A stretch of 64,000 nt of DNA from Jiella avicenniae (GTDB lineage Bacteria; Pseudomonadota; Alphaproteobacteria; Rhizobiales; Rhizobiaceae): assembly GCF_021390325.1 (NCBI RefSeq), contig NZ_JAJUWU010000017.1, positions 1-64,000 on the forward strand, given 5' to 3'. Each line of letters opens with the position of its first letter. Position 1 is the stretch's first letter. The translations under genes and the position numbers were made by a program. Below, piece after piece: positions 39,963-49,090 of the stretch. The notes below the pieces were generated by a model. That model saw only the letters and a list, made by a program, of their open reading frames with translations, had not been told where the DNA came from and did no database searches.

Positions 39963-41501
39963 ATGATAGAGGTCATGCGAGCCGTTTCGGCCACCGCCCT
40001 CGCCGGTATTCTCGCCTTCGGCCCGGTCTTCGGAGCCGGCGCCGAAACCGCGACGAAGCCGGGGCAGGGCAGCGCGGCGAAGGCCGACGCCGCTTCGACG
40101 CAAAAATCCGATGCGATCGCCGGGACGCCCGACGATCACGCGCCGGTGGAAGAGCGGATCACCGAATTCACCCTCGACAACGGCCTGCAGGTCGTGGTGC
40201 TGCCCGATCACCGGGCGCCGGTCGTCACCCAGATGGTCTATTATCACGTCGGTGCCGCCGACGAGGCGCCGGGCGAGAGCGGCATCGCCCACTTCCTCGA
40301 ACATCTGATGTTCAAGGGCACGAAGACCCGCCCGGAAGGCGAGTTTTCGAGGGCGGTCGCCGACATCGGCGGCCAGGAGAACGCCTTCACCACCGACGAC
40401 TACACCGGCTACTACCAGCAGGTTCCGGCCTCGGCGCTGGAAGCGATGATGGGCTACGAGGCCGACCGCATGGCCAACCTCGTCCTGACGGATGAGGTCG
40501 TGAAGCCCGAGCGCGACGTCATCCTCGAAGAGCGGCGGATGCGGGTCGACAACGATCCCGGCTCGCAGCTCCAGGAGGCGGTGGGCGCGGCGCTGTTCCA
40601 GAACAGTCCCTACGGCATCCCCGTCATCGGCTGGCGCTCGGAGATGGAAGAGCTGTCGCGGGACGACGCCATCGCCTTCTACGACAAATACTATACGCCC
40701 AACAACGCGACGCTGCTCGTCGCCGGCGACGTGACGGCGGCCGAGGTGAAGGACCTCGCCGAAAAGACCTACGGCAAGGTGAAGCGGCGGGCCGATCCCG
40801 GCGAGCGCGAGCGCGCCCTCGAGCCGGAGCCGCTGGCCGCCCGCACCGTCACCCTCACCGACGAGAAGGTGACGCAGCCCTCGATGCAGCGGCTCTACCT
40901 CGTGCCGGGCGAGACGATCGCAGAGCCGGGCGAGGCCGAAGCCCTCGACGTCCTGTCCGACATTCTCGGCGGCGGCACGACCTCGCGGCTCTATCGCTCG
41001 CTGGTGGTCGAGAAGGGCATCGCCGCCGGCACCGGCGCCTATTATGCCGGGACGGCGCTGAAGGAGGGCCAGTTCGGCGTCTACGGCATGCCGCGCGGCG
41101 AGGCGAGCCTCGCCGACATCGAGGCGGCGATCGACGCCGAGATCTCCGACATCCGCAAGGACGGCGTCACCGAGGCGGAGCTCGAACGGGCGAAGAACCG
41201 GGTGCGCAAGAACATGATCTATCTGCGCGACAGCCAGACCGCCATGGCGCGCCGGGTCGGCGCGGCGCTGTCGACCGGCCGCACGCTGAAGGACGTCGAA
41301 ACCTGGCCGGAGCGGATCGAAGCGGTCACCGTCGCCGACGTCGATGCGGCCGCCAGGAAGTATCTGACGCCCCAGCGCTCGGTCACCGGCTATCTGAAGC
41401 CGGAGGCGCACGTCGCCGCGGATGCCGCGACCGGCGGGGCGAAGCCTGCGCCGAGCGACGCCGATGCCACCGGGCCTGCGGCCGCCGAGTCCCGCTCGTA
41501 A
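39963..41501 (+). CDS. Exported M16 zinc metallopeptidase (active subunit)
   Basis: 512 residues from ATG 39963 (signal SATALAGILAFGPVFGAGA). The inverted zinc motif HFLEH (His110, Glu113, His114) and the distal Glu in the following helix (EAMMGYEADRM region) mark an active processing-peptidase-like enzyme. The second half is the structural M16 repeat. It works in the periplasm, most likely as a heterodimer with the product of the next gene, 21 bp downstream, which lacks the zinc motif. Confidence 0.93.
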   Translation: MIEVMRAVSATALAGILAFGPVFGAGAETATKPGQGSAAKADAASTQKSDAIAGTPDDHAPVEERITEFTLDNGLQVVVLPDHRAPVVTQMVYYHVGAADEAPGESGIAHFLEHLMFKGTKTRPEGEFSRAVADIGGQENAFTTDDYTGYYQQVPASALEAMMGYEADRMANLVLTDEVVKPERDVILEERRMRVDNDPGSQLQEAVGAALFQNSPYGIPVIGWRSEMEELSRDDAIAFYDKYYTPNNATLLVAGDVTAAEVKDLAEKTYGKVKRRADPGERERALEPEPLAARTVTLTDEKVTQPSMQRLYLVPGETIAEPGEAEALDVLSDILGGGTTSRLYRSLVVEKGIAAGTGAYYAGTALKEGQFGVYGMPRGEASLADIEAAIDAEISDIRKDGVTEAELERAKNRVRKNMIYLRDSQTAMARRVGAALSTGRTLKDVETWPERIEAVTVADVDAAARKYLTPQRSVTGYLKPEAHVAADAATGGAKPAPSDADATGPAAAESRS

Positions 41502-41522
41502 GCGATTTCACGAGAGACAGCC

Positions 41523-42854
41523 ATGACCATGAAAGCCCTTTCTTTCGGCTTGAAGAGCCTCGCTGCGGCGGTCTCCTTCGGTCTTCTCGGCTTTGCCGCC
41601 GGGCCGGCCGAAGCCGTCGACATCCAGGAAGTGACCAGCCCCGGCGGCATCGAGGCGCTGCTCGTCGAGGACCATTCCAACCCGCTGATCGCTCTCAACT
41701 TCGCCTTCAAGGGCGGCGGCGCGACCCAGGATCCCGACGGCAAGGAGGGGCTTTCGAACCTTCTCACCGGGCTCCTGGACGAGGGCGCCGGCGACATCAA
41801 GAGCGCCGACTTCCAGGCCAAGCTCGACGATCTCGGCGTGTCGATGAGCTTCGACACGGGCTACGACAACTTTACCGGTTCGTTCCGCACGATCACGGAC
41901 TTCGAGGACGAGGCCTTCGATCTCCTGCATCTGGCGCTCACCGAGCCGCGCTTCGATGAGGAGCCGGTGAACCGCATCCGCGGCCAGATCGTCACCGGCA
42001 TTCTCGCCGACCAGAACGATCCGGAAAAGATCGCCGGGAAAGTCTTCCGCGAGACCGTCTTTGCGGGTCATCCCTATTCCCGGCCGGACGAGGGCACACC
42101 CGAGAGCCTCGCCACCGTCACCGCCCAGAATCTGAAGGATTTCCGCTCCCGCGTCTTCGCCAGGGACGACCTCGTCGTCGGCGTCGTCGGCGACATCACT
42201 CCGGAGGAGCTGGGCAAGCGGCTCGACCAGGTGTTCGGCGACCTGCCCGCGAAGGCGGAGCTGACGCCGGTGCCGATGGCCGTTCCGGTCATGGGCAGGG
42301 ACGTCCATGTAGATCTCGCCGTCCCGCAGACGAACATTCGCGCCGCCATGCCGGGCGTCCTGCGGTCGGACGATGATTTCTTCGCGGCCTATCTGATGAA
42401 CCACATCCTCGGCGGCGGTTCCTTCACCTCCTGGCTCTATGAGGAGATCCGGGAAAAGCGCGGCCTCGCCTACGGCGCCTATTCCTATCTGTCGAGCTAC
42501 GATCACGGCGCGCTGCTCGGGATCGGCACGGCGACGCGGGCCGATGCCGCTCCCCAGACCGTCGACATCATCCGCAAGGAAATCGAGCGTATGGCCGACA
42601 CCGGCCCGACCCAAGAGGAACTCGACAAGGCCAAGGCCTATGTGAAGGGCTCCTATGCGGTGCGCAATCTCGATTCCTCCCTGGCCGTCGCCCAGACCCT
42701 CGTCGGCATCCAGCTCGACGACCTCGGCAAGGACTACATCGACGAGCGCCAGGCGCTGATCGACGCCGTCACCCTGGACGATGTCAAGGCGACCGCGAAG
42801 AAGCTGCTCGACGCGACGCCGACCGTCGTCACGGTCGGACCGGCGGCGAGCTGA
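41523..42854 (+). CDS. Exported M16 family protein without zinc motif (partner subunit)
   Basis: 443 residues with a signal peptide (LAAAVSFGLLGFAAGPAEA). The position of HxxEH is replaced by GLSNLLTGLLDEGAG, so it cannot bind zinc there. The C-terminal half keeps the Arg-Tyr element typical of the partner subunit (EIREKRGLAYGAYSYL), which helps substrate binding. With the upstream gene it forms the alpha/beta-type pair known for M16B peptidases. Confidence 0.92.
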   Translation: MTMKALSFGLKSLAAAVSFGLLGFAAGPAEAVDIQEVTSPGGIEALLVEDHSNPLIALNFAFKGGGATQDPDGKEGLSNLLTGLLDEGAGDIKSADFQAKLDDLGVSMSFDTGYDNFTGSFRTITDFEDEAFDLLHLALTEPRFDEEPVNRIRGQIVTGILADQNDPEKIAGKVFRETVFAGHPYSRPDEGTPESLATVTAQNLKDFRSRVFARDDLVVGVVGDITPEELGKRLDQVFGDLPAKAELTPVPMAVPVMGRDVHVDLAVPQTNIRAAMPGVLRSDDDFFAAYLMNHILGGGSFTSWLYEEIREKRGLAYGAYSYLSSYDHGALLGIGTATRADAAPQTVDIIRKEIERMADTGPTQEELDKAKAYVKGSYAVRNLDSSLAVAQTLVGIQLDDLGKDYIDERQALIDAVTLDDVKATAKKLLDATPTVVTVGPAAS

Positions 42855-42864
42855 GCGGGCCGCC

Positions 42865-43743
42865 ATGCGGCTCGGACTTGCTCTCGGTGGGGGCGGGGCC
42901 CGCGGCCTCGCCCACATCCACGTCCTCGAGGCGCTCGACGATCTCGGCATCCGGCCGGTGCGGATCACCGGTTCGTCGATCGGCGCGATCATCGGCGCCG
43001 GCTATGCGAGCGGCATGCCGGCCCGCGACATCCGCGCCTACATGCTCGACTGCTTCACCTCGCCGCGGATCGTCATCGGCCGGCTCTGGCAGACGCGGCC
43101 GGTGTCGCTGCAGGAATTCCTGAGCGACGGCGGCTTCCGCATCGGCCAGCTCAACGCCCGGCGGGTGATCATGGCCTTCATGCCGCCGGACGTGCCGCTC
43201 ACCTTCGAGGAACTGCAGATCCCGCTCGGGGTCATGGCGACCGATTTCTACGCGCGGACGGAACTGGAACTCCACAGCGGCGAACTGCGCAGTGCCATCG
43301 CCGCATCGGCGGCGATCCCGGCGATCTTCCGCCCGGTCCGGCGGGACGGGCGGATCCTCGTCGACGGCGGGATCTACAATCCGCTGCCCTTCGACCGGCT
43401 GAAGGGTGTCGCCGATTTCACCGTCGCGGTGGACGTCAATGGCGGGCCGGAAGGCGACGTCGAGCACATGCCGACCCCGATCAAGGCGATGATCGGCGCC
43501 TCGCAGCTGACGATGCAGTCGATCATCGACATCAAGGTCAGGATCTCGCCGCCCGATCTGCTCTTTCGTCCCGCCGTCTCCGCCTATGGCGTCCTCGACT
43601 TCCTGCGTTCCCACGAAATCCTCGCGGCGACGGAAGGCCTGCGTGAGGATGCCAAGCGGGCGATCGGGCACCATCTCGAAGCCCGGCTGAAGGGCCGGGG
43701 TGGGCCGGCCCGCATCGGCGCCGCCGCGTCCGCAACGACCTGA
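42865..43743 (+). CDS. Patatin-like phospholipase (RssA type)
   Basis: 292-residue serine hydrolase with a Ser-Asp dyad. The oxyanion loop is LALGGGGARGLAHI, the nucleophile is in GSSIGAIIG, and the dyad Asp is in LVDGGIYNPLP. No signal peptide; it acts at the inner side of the membrane. Its ATG is 10 bp after the M16 stop, so it is the third gene of that operon. Confidence 0.93.
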   Translation: MRLGLALGGGGARGLAHIHVLEALDDLGIRPVRITGSSIGAIIGAGYASGMPARDIRAYMLDCFTSPRIVIGRLWQTRPVSLQEFLSDGGFRIGQLNARRVIMAFMPPDVPLTFEELQIPLGVMATDFYARTELELHSGELRSAIAASAAIPAIFRPVRRDGRILVDGGIYNPLPFDRLKGVADFTVAVDVNGGPEGDVEHMPTPIKAMIGASQLTMQSIIDIKVRISPPDLLFRPAVSAYGVLDFLRSHEILAATEGLREDAKRAIGHHLEARLKGRGGPARIGAAASATT

Positions 43744-44016
43744 CGAGCCGCCGAGGTCGCAGTCTCTTGCCGGCGGGGAAGTCGTGATCGCCGAGGATTC
43801 CACACAACGGTGACAGCACGCAGGCGTCCTCGGCGAGGGGTTCGCGGGTCCCCGACGGGTCGCCTCCTCACTTCGCCGAGGACATTTCGGGATGGAGGAC
43901 GAGCGCCGCACCCACGGCCAAGGGCGCGACGGACTGGATATCTTCGCTGCACCGCGGTAAGCCGGCCTTCTGCTGACGAGCCGGCTCATCGAGCCGATCA
44001 GTGAAGGACCAACGCG

Positions 44017-45240
44017 TTGACCGATGCTGCCCTGGAACACGCGACCACCGGCGATGCCGAGCACCTGACGGTCACCCCGCGGTTGGCGACGCTGATTCTT
44101 CTGGCACTCGCGGTGGGCAGCTTCGGCATCGGCACCGGCGAGTTCGCCATCATGGGGCTGTTGCCGGACATTGCCGCCGGCCTCGGAGTCGACGTGCCGG
44201 TCGCCGGTCATCTGATCAGCGCCTATGCGCTGGGGGTGGTCGTGGGCGCGCCGGCCATCGCGATGCTGGCCGCCAGGCTCAGCCGTCGAACGCTGCTTCT
44301 GTTCCTCATGCTGGCTTTTGCGATCGGCAACCTCGCCAGCGCCGTCGCGCCCGACATGACGACGCTGACGGTCGTGCGCTTCGTGTCGGGCTTGCCGCAT
44401 GGAGCCTATTTCGGTGTGGCTGCCCTCGTCGCGGCGTCGATCGCGGCGCCCGGCAAACGCGCCCGGGCAGTCGGCCGGGTGATGCTCGGGCTCACCGTCG
44501 CGACCTTCGTCGGCACGCCGCTCACCGCCTGGTTCGGCCAGCAATTGGGCTGGCGTGCGCTGTTCGTGCTGGTCGGCGTGATCGGCACGCTGGCGGTCGC
44601 GATGTTCTGGCTGACGCTGCCGCAGGACAAGGTCCATGCGGACATGAGCGCCCGGCGCGAACTCGGCGCCCTGATGCGGCTGCAGGTGTGGCTCACCTTC
44701 GCCTTCGCGGCCGTGGGCTTCGGTGGCATGTTCGCCGTGTTCAGCTACATCGCCGCGACGGCGACCGTCGTCGCCGGATTGCCTGCCGACTTCGTGCCGG
44801 TGATCCTGGCGATCTTCGGCGCCGGCATGATCGTCGGCAACCTGTTGGGCTCCTGGCTGGCCGATCGCGCGCTTCTCACCACCATCGGCGGCATGCTCGC
44901 CTTCAACATCATGGTGCTGGTGGTGTTTGCGCTGACCGCGCAGTATCCGGTCAGCCTGTGCGTGTGCGTGTTCTTCATCGGCAGCGGCGTCGCGTTGGCG
45001 CCTGCCGTGCAAACGCGGTTGATGGACGTCGCAGGCGACGCGCAGACGATGGCCGCCGCTTCGATGCACTCCGCCTTCAACATCGCCAATGCCGCGGGCG
45101 CGTGGCTCGGCGGCTTGGCCATCAGCGCGGGCTACGGCTACGCGTCGACGGGCTGGGTCGGGGCGGCGCTCGGCGTCGCCGGCCTTGCCGTCTTCCTCTT
45201 GTCCTGCGCCACCGAGCAGGCCTCCCGCAACAAGGGGTGA
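44017..45240 (+). CDS. MFS transporter, DHA1 (AraJ/Cmx) type
   Basis: 407 residues, 12 membrane helices. GSFGIGTGEFAIMGLLPDIA is the AraJ-type first helix, followed by motif A-like LAARLSRRTLLLF and GLPHGAYFGVAAL. The TTG at 44017 is chosen because AAGGA lies 8 bases upstream and no ATG or GTG fits before the first helix. Members export sugars or drugs such as chloramphenicol; the substrate is unknown. It sits alone upstream of a palindromic repeat. Confidence 0.9.
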   Translation: MTDAALEHATTGDAEHLTVTPRLATLILLALAVGSFGIGTGEFAIMGLLPDIAAGLGVDVPVAGHLISAYALGVVVGAPAIAMLAARLSRRTLLLFLMLAFAIGNLASAVAPDMTTLTVVRFVSGLPHGAYFGVAALVAASIAAPGKRARAVGRVMLGLTVATFVGTPLTAWFGQQLGWRALFVLVGVIGTLAVAMFWLTLPQDKVHADMSARRELGALMRLQVWLTFAFAAVGFGGMFAVFSYIAATATVVAGLPADFVPVILAIFGAGMIVGNLLGSWLADRALLTTIGGMLAFNIMVLVVFALTAQYPVSLCVCVFFIGSGVALAPAVQTRLMDVAGDAQTMAAASMHSAFNIANAAGAWLGGLAISAGYGYASTGWVGAALGVAGLAVFLLSCATEQASRNKG

Positions 45241-45262
45241 GAAGACCGTTCTCAACGCGCCG

Positions 45263-45340
45263 ACCGGTTTTCGGAAAAGATCATGCGCAAAAGGAGGATG
45301 GAGCGGAAGGATGAGCGAAGCTCGTTTCATCCCGCTCCAG
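45263..45340 (+). repeat. Rhizobial intergenic palindromic repeat, copy A
   Basis: Starts ACCGGTTTTCGGAAAAGATC and ends in the TCATCCCGCTCCAG stem. It matches copy B (47426-47529) in inverted orientation with few differences. The two copies bracket the cupin-MFS operon. This family is widespread in Hyphomicrobiales (recollection). Confidence 0.85.
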
Positions 45341-45419
45341 CCGGACCGTTCGGCGGTGTTCCGATGGCGCTTATCCCGTCATCGCAATGACCGGGAATAT
45401 GATCCGGCGGGGTGATGGG

Positions 45420-46793
45420 TCAGTCTCCCGCCAGGGCGACGACGATCGCGCCGAGCACCGAAAAGCCCGTCGTGACCATCACGGCCTCGTCCCAACCATC
45501 GATCAGACCGGATGGCCCGCCGACTTCGGCGCCGTGTGCGATGAGGACGGCACCGATGGTGATGCCGATCGCCGAACCCAGATACCGGGCGGTGTTGTTC
45601 GCACCACTTCCCATCGCGGTACGGTCGGCCGGAACGGTCGCCACCGCCTGTTGGCCGAGGGCGGCGTTGAGAACGCCGTTGGCGGCGCCGGCAAGGAACA
45701 GGCCGGGCAGCAGCGCGAGGATCGAGCCACCTGCGGACGGGCCGTAGACGAGAAGCTGGGCGATCGCGCATCCGGCGAGGCCGGCGACGAGCAGCATGCG
45801 CGGCGACCACGTGTCGGGGATCCAACGCCCCGCCAACGCCGTGACGACGCTGGTCGCCGACCACGCGCAGAGCACGATCCCCGCCGTCACGGCATCGACG
45901 CCGAGGGCGCGGGACAGAAGCACCGGGACGAGCGACATCAACGCCAGAATGCCGGCGCCGGAGGCGAAAGCGGCGACGGTCGCACCGACGAAGCCGCCGC
46001 TGCGGAAGAGACGGAGATCGAGAAGCGGGTCGCTGCCGCGCGCCTCGTGAAGGACGAAGCCGATGAGCAGCGCAAGTCCGCCGACCAGAAGCATCACGAC
46101 GGAGGGCCGGGCGAGCCCCAGCCGCATCTCGGTGAGCCCCGACATCACCATGGCGAGCCCCGCCATCAGCAGCGCCGTGCCCAGCCAATCGACCCGCCGG
46201 TCCCGCCGCGCCTCGTCGGCCGGCAGCATCGATCGTCCGAGCATCAGCAACAGGCCCGAGGCCAGCGCGTCGGCCCAGTAGGATGCGGTCCAGCCGGCGA
46301 GGCCGGTCAGGAGGGCCGCGAGGATCGGCCCCGCGGCGACGCCTCCGCCGAGCGAAGCGGCCCAGACGGCCGTGGCGCGGGTGCGCGCGCGTCCTCCCGG
46401 AAAGGCGCGGCCGATAAGCCCGAGGCCGCATGCCATCACGGCCGCTCCGCCGAGCCCCTGGACGAGGCGGGCGAGGATGAGGACGAGGGAGGTCGGCGCG
46501 AGCGCACCGGCAACGGATGCCGCCGCCATCACTGCCAGACCGTAGAGGAAGACCGCGCGGCGGCCGCGGTCGTCACCGAGTGCCCCGGCGCTGAGAAGGC
46601 CGGTGGCTGCGCCCAGGGGCATGGCGCTGAGAAGCCAGGCTTGTGCGCCGGGCCCGGCGGCGAGAGCGGCGGCGGTCGGCTCGATCGTCGTCAACGGAAC
46701 GGTGAAGACGACGAGAACGAGCATCGTTGCCGCAGAGACGATGAAAAGGGTGGGCGCGCGGTTCGCGCCCACCCGGATGTCGGCGGTGGTCAC
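45420..46793 (-). CDS. MFS drug transporter, DHA2-like
   Basis: 457 residues with about 14 membrane helices; GALGDDRGRRAVFLYG is motif A. The GTG start overlaps the stop of the cupin gene (GTGA, 46790-46793), so the pair is translationally coupled. The first helix has TVPLTTIEPTAAALAAG in place of the standard DHA2 signature. It may export a compound handled by the exported cupin; that link is inference. Confidence 0.88.
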   Translation of the reverse strand: MTTADIRVGANRAPTLFIVSAATMLVLVVFTVPLTTIEPTAAALAAGPGAQAWLLSAMPLGAATGLLSAGALGDDRGRRAVFLYGLAVMAAASVAGALAPTSLVLILARLVQGLGGAAVMACGLGLIGRAFPGGRARTRATAVWAASLGGGVAAGPILAALLTGLAGWTASYWADALASGLLLMLGRSMLPADEARRDRRVDWLGTALLMAGLAMVMSGLTEMRLGLARPSVVMLLVGGLALLIGFVLHEARGSDPLLDLRLFRSGGFVGATVAAFASGAGILALMSLVPVLLSRALGVDAVTAGIVLCAWSATSVVTALAGRWIPDTWSPRMLLVAGLAGCAIAQLLVYGPSAGGSILALLPGLFLAGAANGVLNAALGQQAVATVPADRTAMGSGANNTARYLGSAIGITIGAVLIAHGAEVGGPSGLIDGWDEAVMVTTGFSVLGAIVVALAGD

Positions 46794-47263
46794 TCGGCCG
46801 GTCCCGCATATTGTTCGTCGGTCACCGGGTCGCCCCAGACGACGTTCTCGCCGTCCTTAAATTGCTGGATGGCGTAGTGCGTGACCGCGGTCGTGTCGGT
46901 GGCGCCGTGCCAGTGCCTGACGTCCGGCGGGCACCAGACCACGTCGCCGGGCTGGATGATCTCTTTCGGCTGGCCTTCTTCCTGGACCCAGCCCGTGCCC
47001 TCGGTGACGACGAGCATCTGGCCCGCCGGGTGGGTATGCCAGTTGGAACGGGCGCCGGGCAGGAACGTCACCTTGCCGGCATTGACGGCGAAGGGATCGC
47101 GGTTGTCGAAGACCGGTTCGACATAGGCCGTTCCGGTGAAGTTGTCGGACGAGCCGATCGTGCCGTCCCGGCTGCCGTTCTTGATGACTTCCTGGCTCTG
47201 CGCCAGGGCGCCGGTGCTGGCGAGTGCCAGGGCGACGGCGATACCTGCTTGCTTGAACATCAT
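46790..47263 (-). CDS. Exported cupin-domain protein (cupin 1)
   Basis: 157 residues. A Sec signal ([16 protein letters not shown]) is followed by a cupin barrel with WHTHPAGQ (motif 1), GDVVW and HWHGAT (motif 2), giving the usual metal-binding His set. It is closely related to cupin 2 at 51120, which has no signal peptide. Two ATGs are adjacent; 47263 is the first, with GGAG upstream. Upstream lie the palindromic repeat copy B and an ATGAG-N5-CTCAT site. Confidence 0.88.
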   Translation of the reverse strand: MMFKQAGIAVALALASTGALAQSQEVIKNGSRDGTIGSSDNFTGTAYVEPVFDNRDPFAVNAGKVTFLPGARSNWHTHPAGQMLVVTEGTGWVQEEGQPKEIIQPGDVVWCPPDVRHWHGATDTTAVTHYAIQQFKDGENVVWGDPVTDEQYAGPAE

Positions 47264-47425
47264 GTCTGGTCTCCTTCGGTCGGTGTTGCTCGGGCGGCCG
47301 ATGGGCCTGGTGACGCGCTCCGGCTGGAAGCGCTCTTTCGCCGCTCGGACGAAACTTTGCGGGACGAACCATTCCTTTCGCGGGCGGGACGGAACGCCCC
47401 GCGCGTGTCGATCTTCGCCTCCGCT

Positions 47426-47529
47426 CTGGAGCGGGATGAGATGAGCTTCCCTCATCCTCGCACTCCATCTTCCTGTTTGCGCATGATCTTTTCCGAAAAC
47501 CGGTTTCCACTTTTCGGGATCATGCCCTA
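47426..47529 (-). repeat. Rhizobial intergenic palindromic repeat, copy B
   Basis: Full copy on the minus strand, beginning at the TAG stop of the RibD_C gene (TAGGGCATGATCCCG) and running through ACCGGTTTTCGGAAAAGATC to CATCCCGCTCCAG. Its tail contains ATGAG-CTTCC-CTCAT (47441-47455), which also fits the LysR-type site of this region. Confidence 0.85.
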
Positions 47530-48237
47530 GTCGTGGACGATCTCGTGGCGCAGCCAGACGACACCGCCCTCGAGGGTCTCGCAGGCGAGGAGGCGCAGAT
47601 GCTGTCCGTCGGTCGGACGGCTGTCGGGCTCGCCATTGTGGTCGAAGATCGAGGGAACGCCCGCCAGCCCGTCGATGGCGGGGCAGATCAGCGTGCTGAC
47701 CTCGTCGATCAGACCGGCCGCGAGGAACGCGCCATTCGTCGCGCCGCCACCTTCCAGAAGCAAATGCTCGACCCCCGTCGCTTCCGCGAGCATCTTCAGC
47801 GCCGCTGTCATGTCATGCCCGTCCGGGCCGGCGAAAACGTAGGAGACGCCGGTCTCGCGGAACGTGGCGAGAACCTCGTCCGGCACTCGTTCGGAAAGGA
47901 ACAGCACCACCTGATCCCCGCCGATCTCTCCGGTGTCGAAGCGCAGCCGCCCCGACGGATCGACGGCGACGGCAAGGTCGCGGCCGTTGCGTTCGACCAT
48001 GTGCGGCGGACGCTGTCTCGGTTCGTCGAGGAGAGCGACCGCGTCCGTTTCGGCGCTCATTTCCGCCATCGTCCTGCGGCCGACGATCCAGCCCTGTGCC
48101 CCGAGACGTTCGGCGGTCGCGTCGTAGTGCCTGTCCGTCAGGTCGCCGATCCGACAGTCGACGGGGTCGCTCCAACGGCTCGGGTGAAGGCGCCCGTCGA
48201 GCGAAGTGATCATGTGGCAGGTGATTTTCGGGCGCAT
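47527..48237 (-). CDS. RibD C-terminal/dihydrofolate reductase family protein
   Basis: 236-residue NADPH-dependent reductase-like protein. ITCHMITSLDGRLHPSRW is the first strand and loop of the RibD_C fold; GWIVGRRTMAEMS and LLLEGGGATNGAFLAAGLIDEV (NADPH-loop region) follow. It has no deaminase domain, so it is not a full RibD; stand-alone members are often of unknown substrate. Start 48237 (MRPKITC) has a GAGA element upstream. A perfect CATGAG-N5-CTCATG site lies 95 bp before its start. Confidence 0.87.
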   Translation of the reverse strand: MRPKITCHMITSLDGRLHPSRWSDPVDCRIGDLTDRHYDATAERLGAQGWIVGRRTMAEMSAETDAVALLDEPRQRPPHMVERNGRDLAVAVDPSGRLRFDTGEIGGDQVVLFLSERVPDEVLATFRETGVSYVFAGPDGHDMTAALKMLAEATGVEHLLLEGGGATNGAFLAAGLIDEVSTLICPAIDGLAGVPSIFDHNGEPDSRPTDGQHLRLLACETLEGGVVWLRHEIVHD

Positions 48238-48331
48238 CGTCTCTCGTCTTTTCTCAGGCAAATGCGAATTCGGTGCCCAGAACGTAAGTCGCTTCGGGCG
48301 ACGGAATTACCGGAACTCTTTCGCTGACACT

Positions 48332-48348
48332 CATGAGCGCTGCTCATG
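48332..48348. promoter_or_regulatory. Putative LysR operator (site a)
   Basis: CATGAG-CGCTG-CTCATG, a perfect inverted repeat of T-N11-A form, upstream of the RibD_C gene and just after the stop of the NADP oxidoreductase gene. Confidence 0.55.
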
Positions 48349-48353
48349 CGCGG

Positions 48354-48989
48354 TCAGGGAAGATGCTCGAAGCGGTAGACCAGTTTCGGACCGCCCGGCC
48401 GGCCATAGGCGAGTTCGGCCGTCACCATGGCGAAGGGCTCGACGAAACGCGCCGTGCGCAACGCTCCCGCATCGAGCGGTTCGTAGCCGGCATCCTCGAT
48501 GAGCTGCCGCGCGACGGTCTTGGCGCCGTCGTCGTCGCCATAAAAGAGCAGCTGGGGGCGGGGCATGGTCTGCCGCCGCTCGTAGACCTTCGGCAGCGCC
48601 TCGCTGGGGCTCGTATTGAAAGCGGAGACCAGCCGCGCCTGCGGCAGCCTGCGGGCAAGTTCCTCGGCTCCCGACGTCGTCGTCCCGATGACGAGGTCGC
48701 GGTCGGCCTGATCGAGCGGCACGCAGCAATTCACCACCACCTTGCCGGTGAGGGGGCCGGCCCGATCGAGAACGTCGTCGATCCGCGACCAGTGCACGGC
48801 GAGCAGGACGGCGTCTGCATCCGCAGCGACATCCGCCGGATCTGCGGTTCGACCGCGTGTCTCGCTCGCCAGCCTCTCGAGCTTTTGCGGGCTGCGCGAG
48901 TAGCTGAAGGCGACGTCATGGCCGGAACGGGCCCAGATCGTCCCGAGGGCGGCCCCCATGCGGCCGGAGCCGAGAATGCCGATCTTCAT
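48354..48989 (-). CDS. NADP-binding oxidoreductase, F420-reductase-like
   Basis: 211 residues. The Rossmann N-terminus KIGILGSGRMGAALG binds NADP(H), with a basic-side SYSRS after beta 2. TTTSGAEELARRLPQ, LVSAFNTSPSEAL and LLFYGDDDGAKTVARQLIEDAG match the F420-dependent NADP reductase (Fno)-like family. In a proteobacterium without F420, such proteins probably use another hydride partner, so the role is open. It is divergent from the lysR gene. Confidence 0.85.
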   Translation of the reverse strand: MKIGILGSGRMGAALGTIWARSGHDVAFSYSRSPQKLERLASETRGRTADPADVAADADAVLLAVHWSRIDDVLDRAGPLTGKVVVNCCVPLDQADRDLVIGTTTSGAEELARRLPQARLVSAFNTSPSEALPKVYERRQTMPRPQLLFYGDDDGAKTVARQLIEDAGYEPLDAGALRTARFVEPFAMVTAELAYGRPGGPKLVYRFEHLP

Positions 48990-49073
48990 GTTGCCGTTCC
49001 TTCCCAGAGCTTCACGATCGCGACACGGCCACTTTTCCTGCTATGCGATCGGGCCATAATTCGCCGTGCCCTC

Positions 49074-49088
49074 ATGACGGACGTTCAT
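49074..49088. promoter_or_regulatory. Putative LysR operator (site b)
   Basis: ATGAC-GGACG-TTCAT, T-N11-A type, directly before the lysR ATG at 49091 and in the gap shared with the divergent NADP oxidoreductase. The position suits autoregulation. Confidence 0.5.
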
Positions 49089-49090
49089 CA

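Noticed and set aside
42829..45330. 833-codon minus-strand open frame
   Set aside because: It lies opposite the patatin and MFS genes, both with full domain signatures; the product is low complexity.
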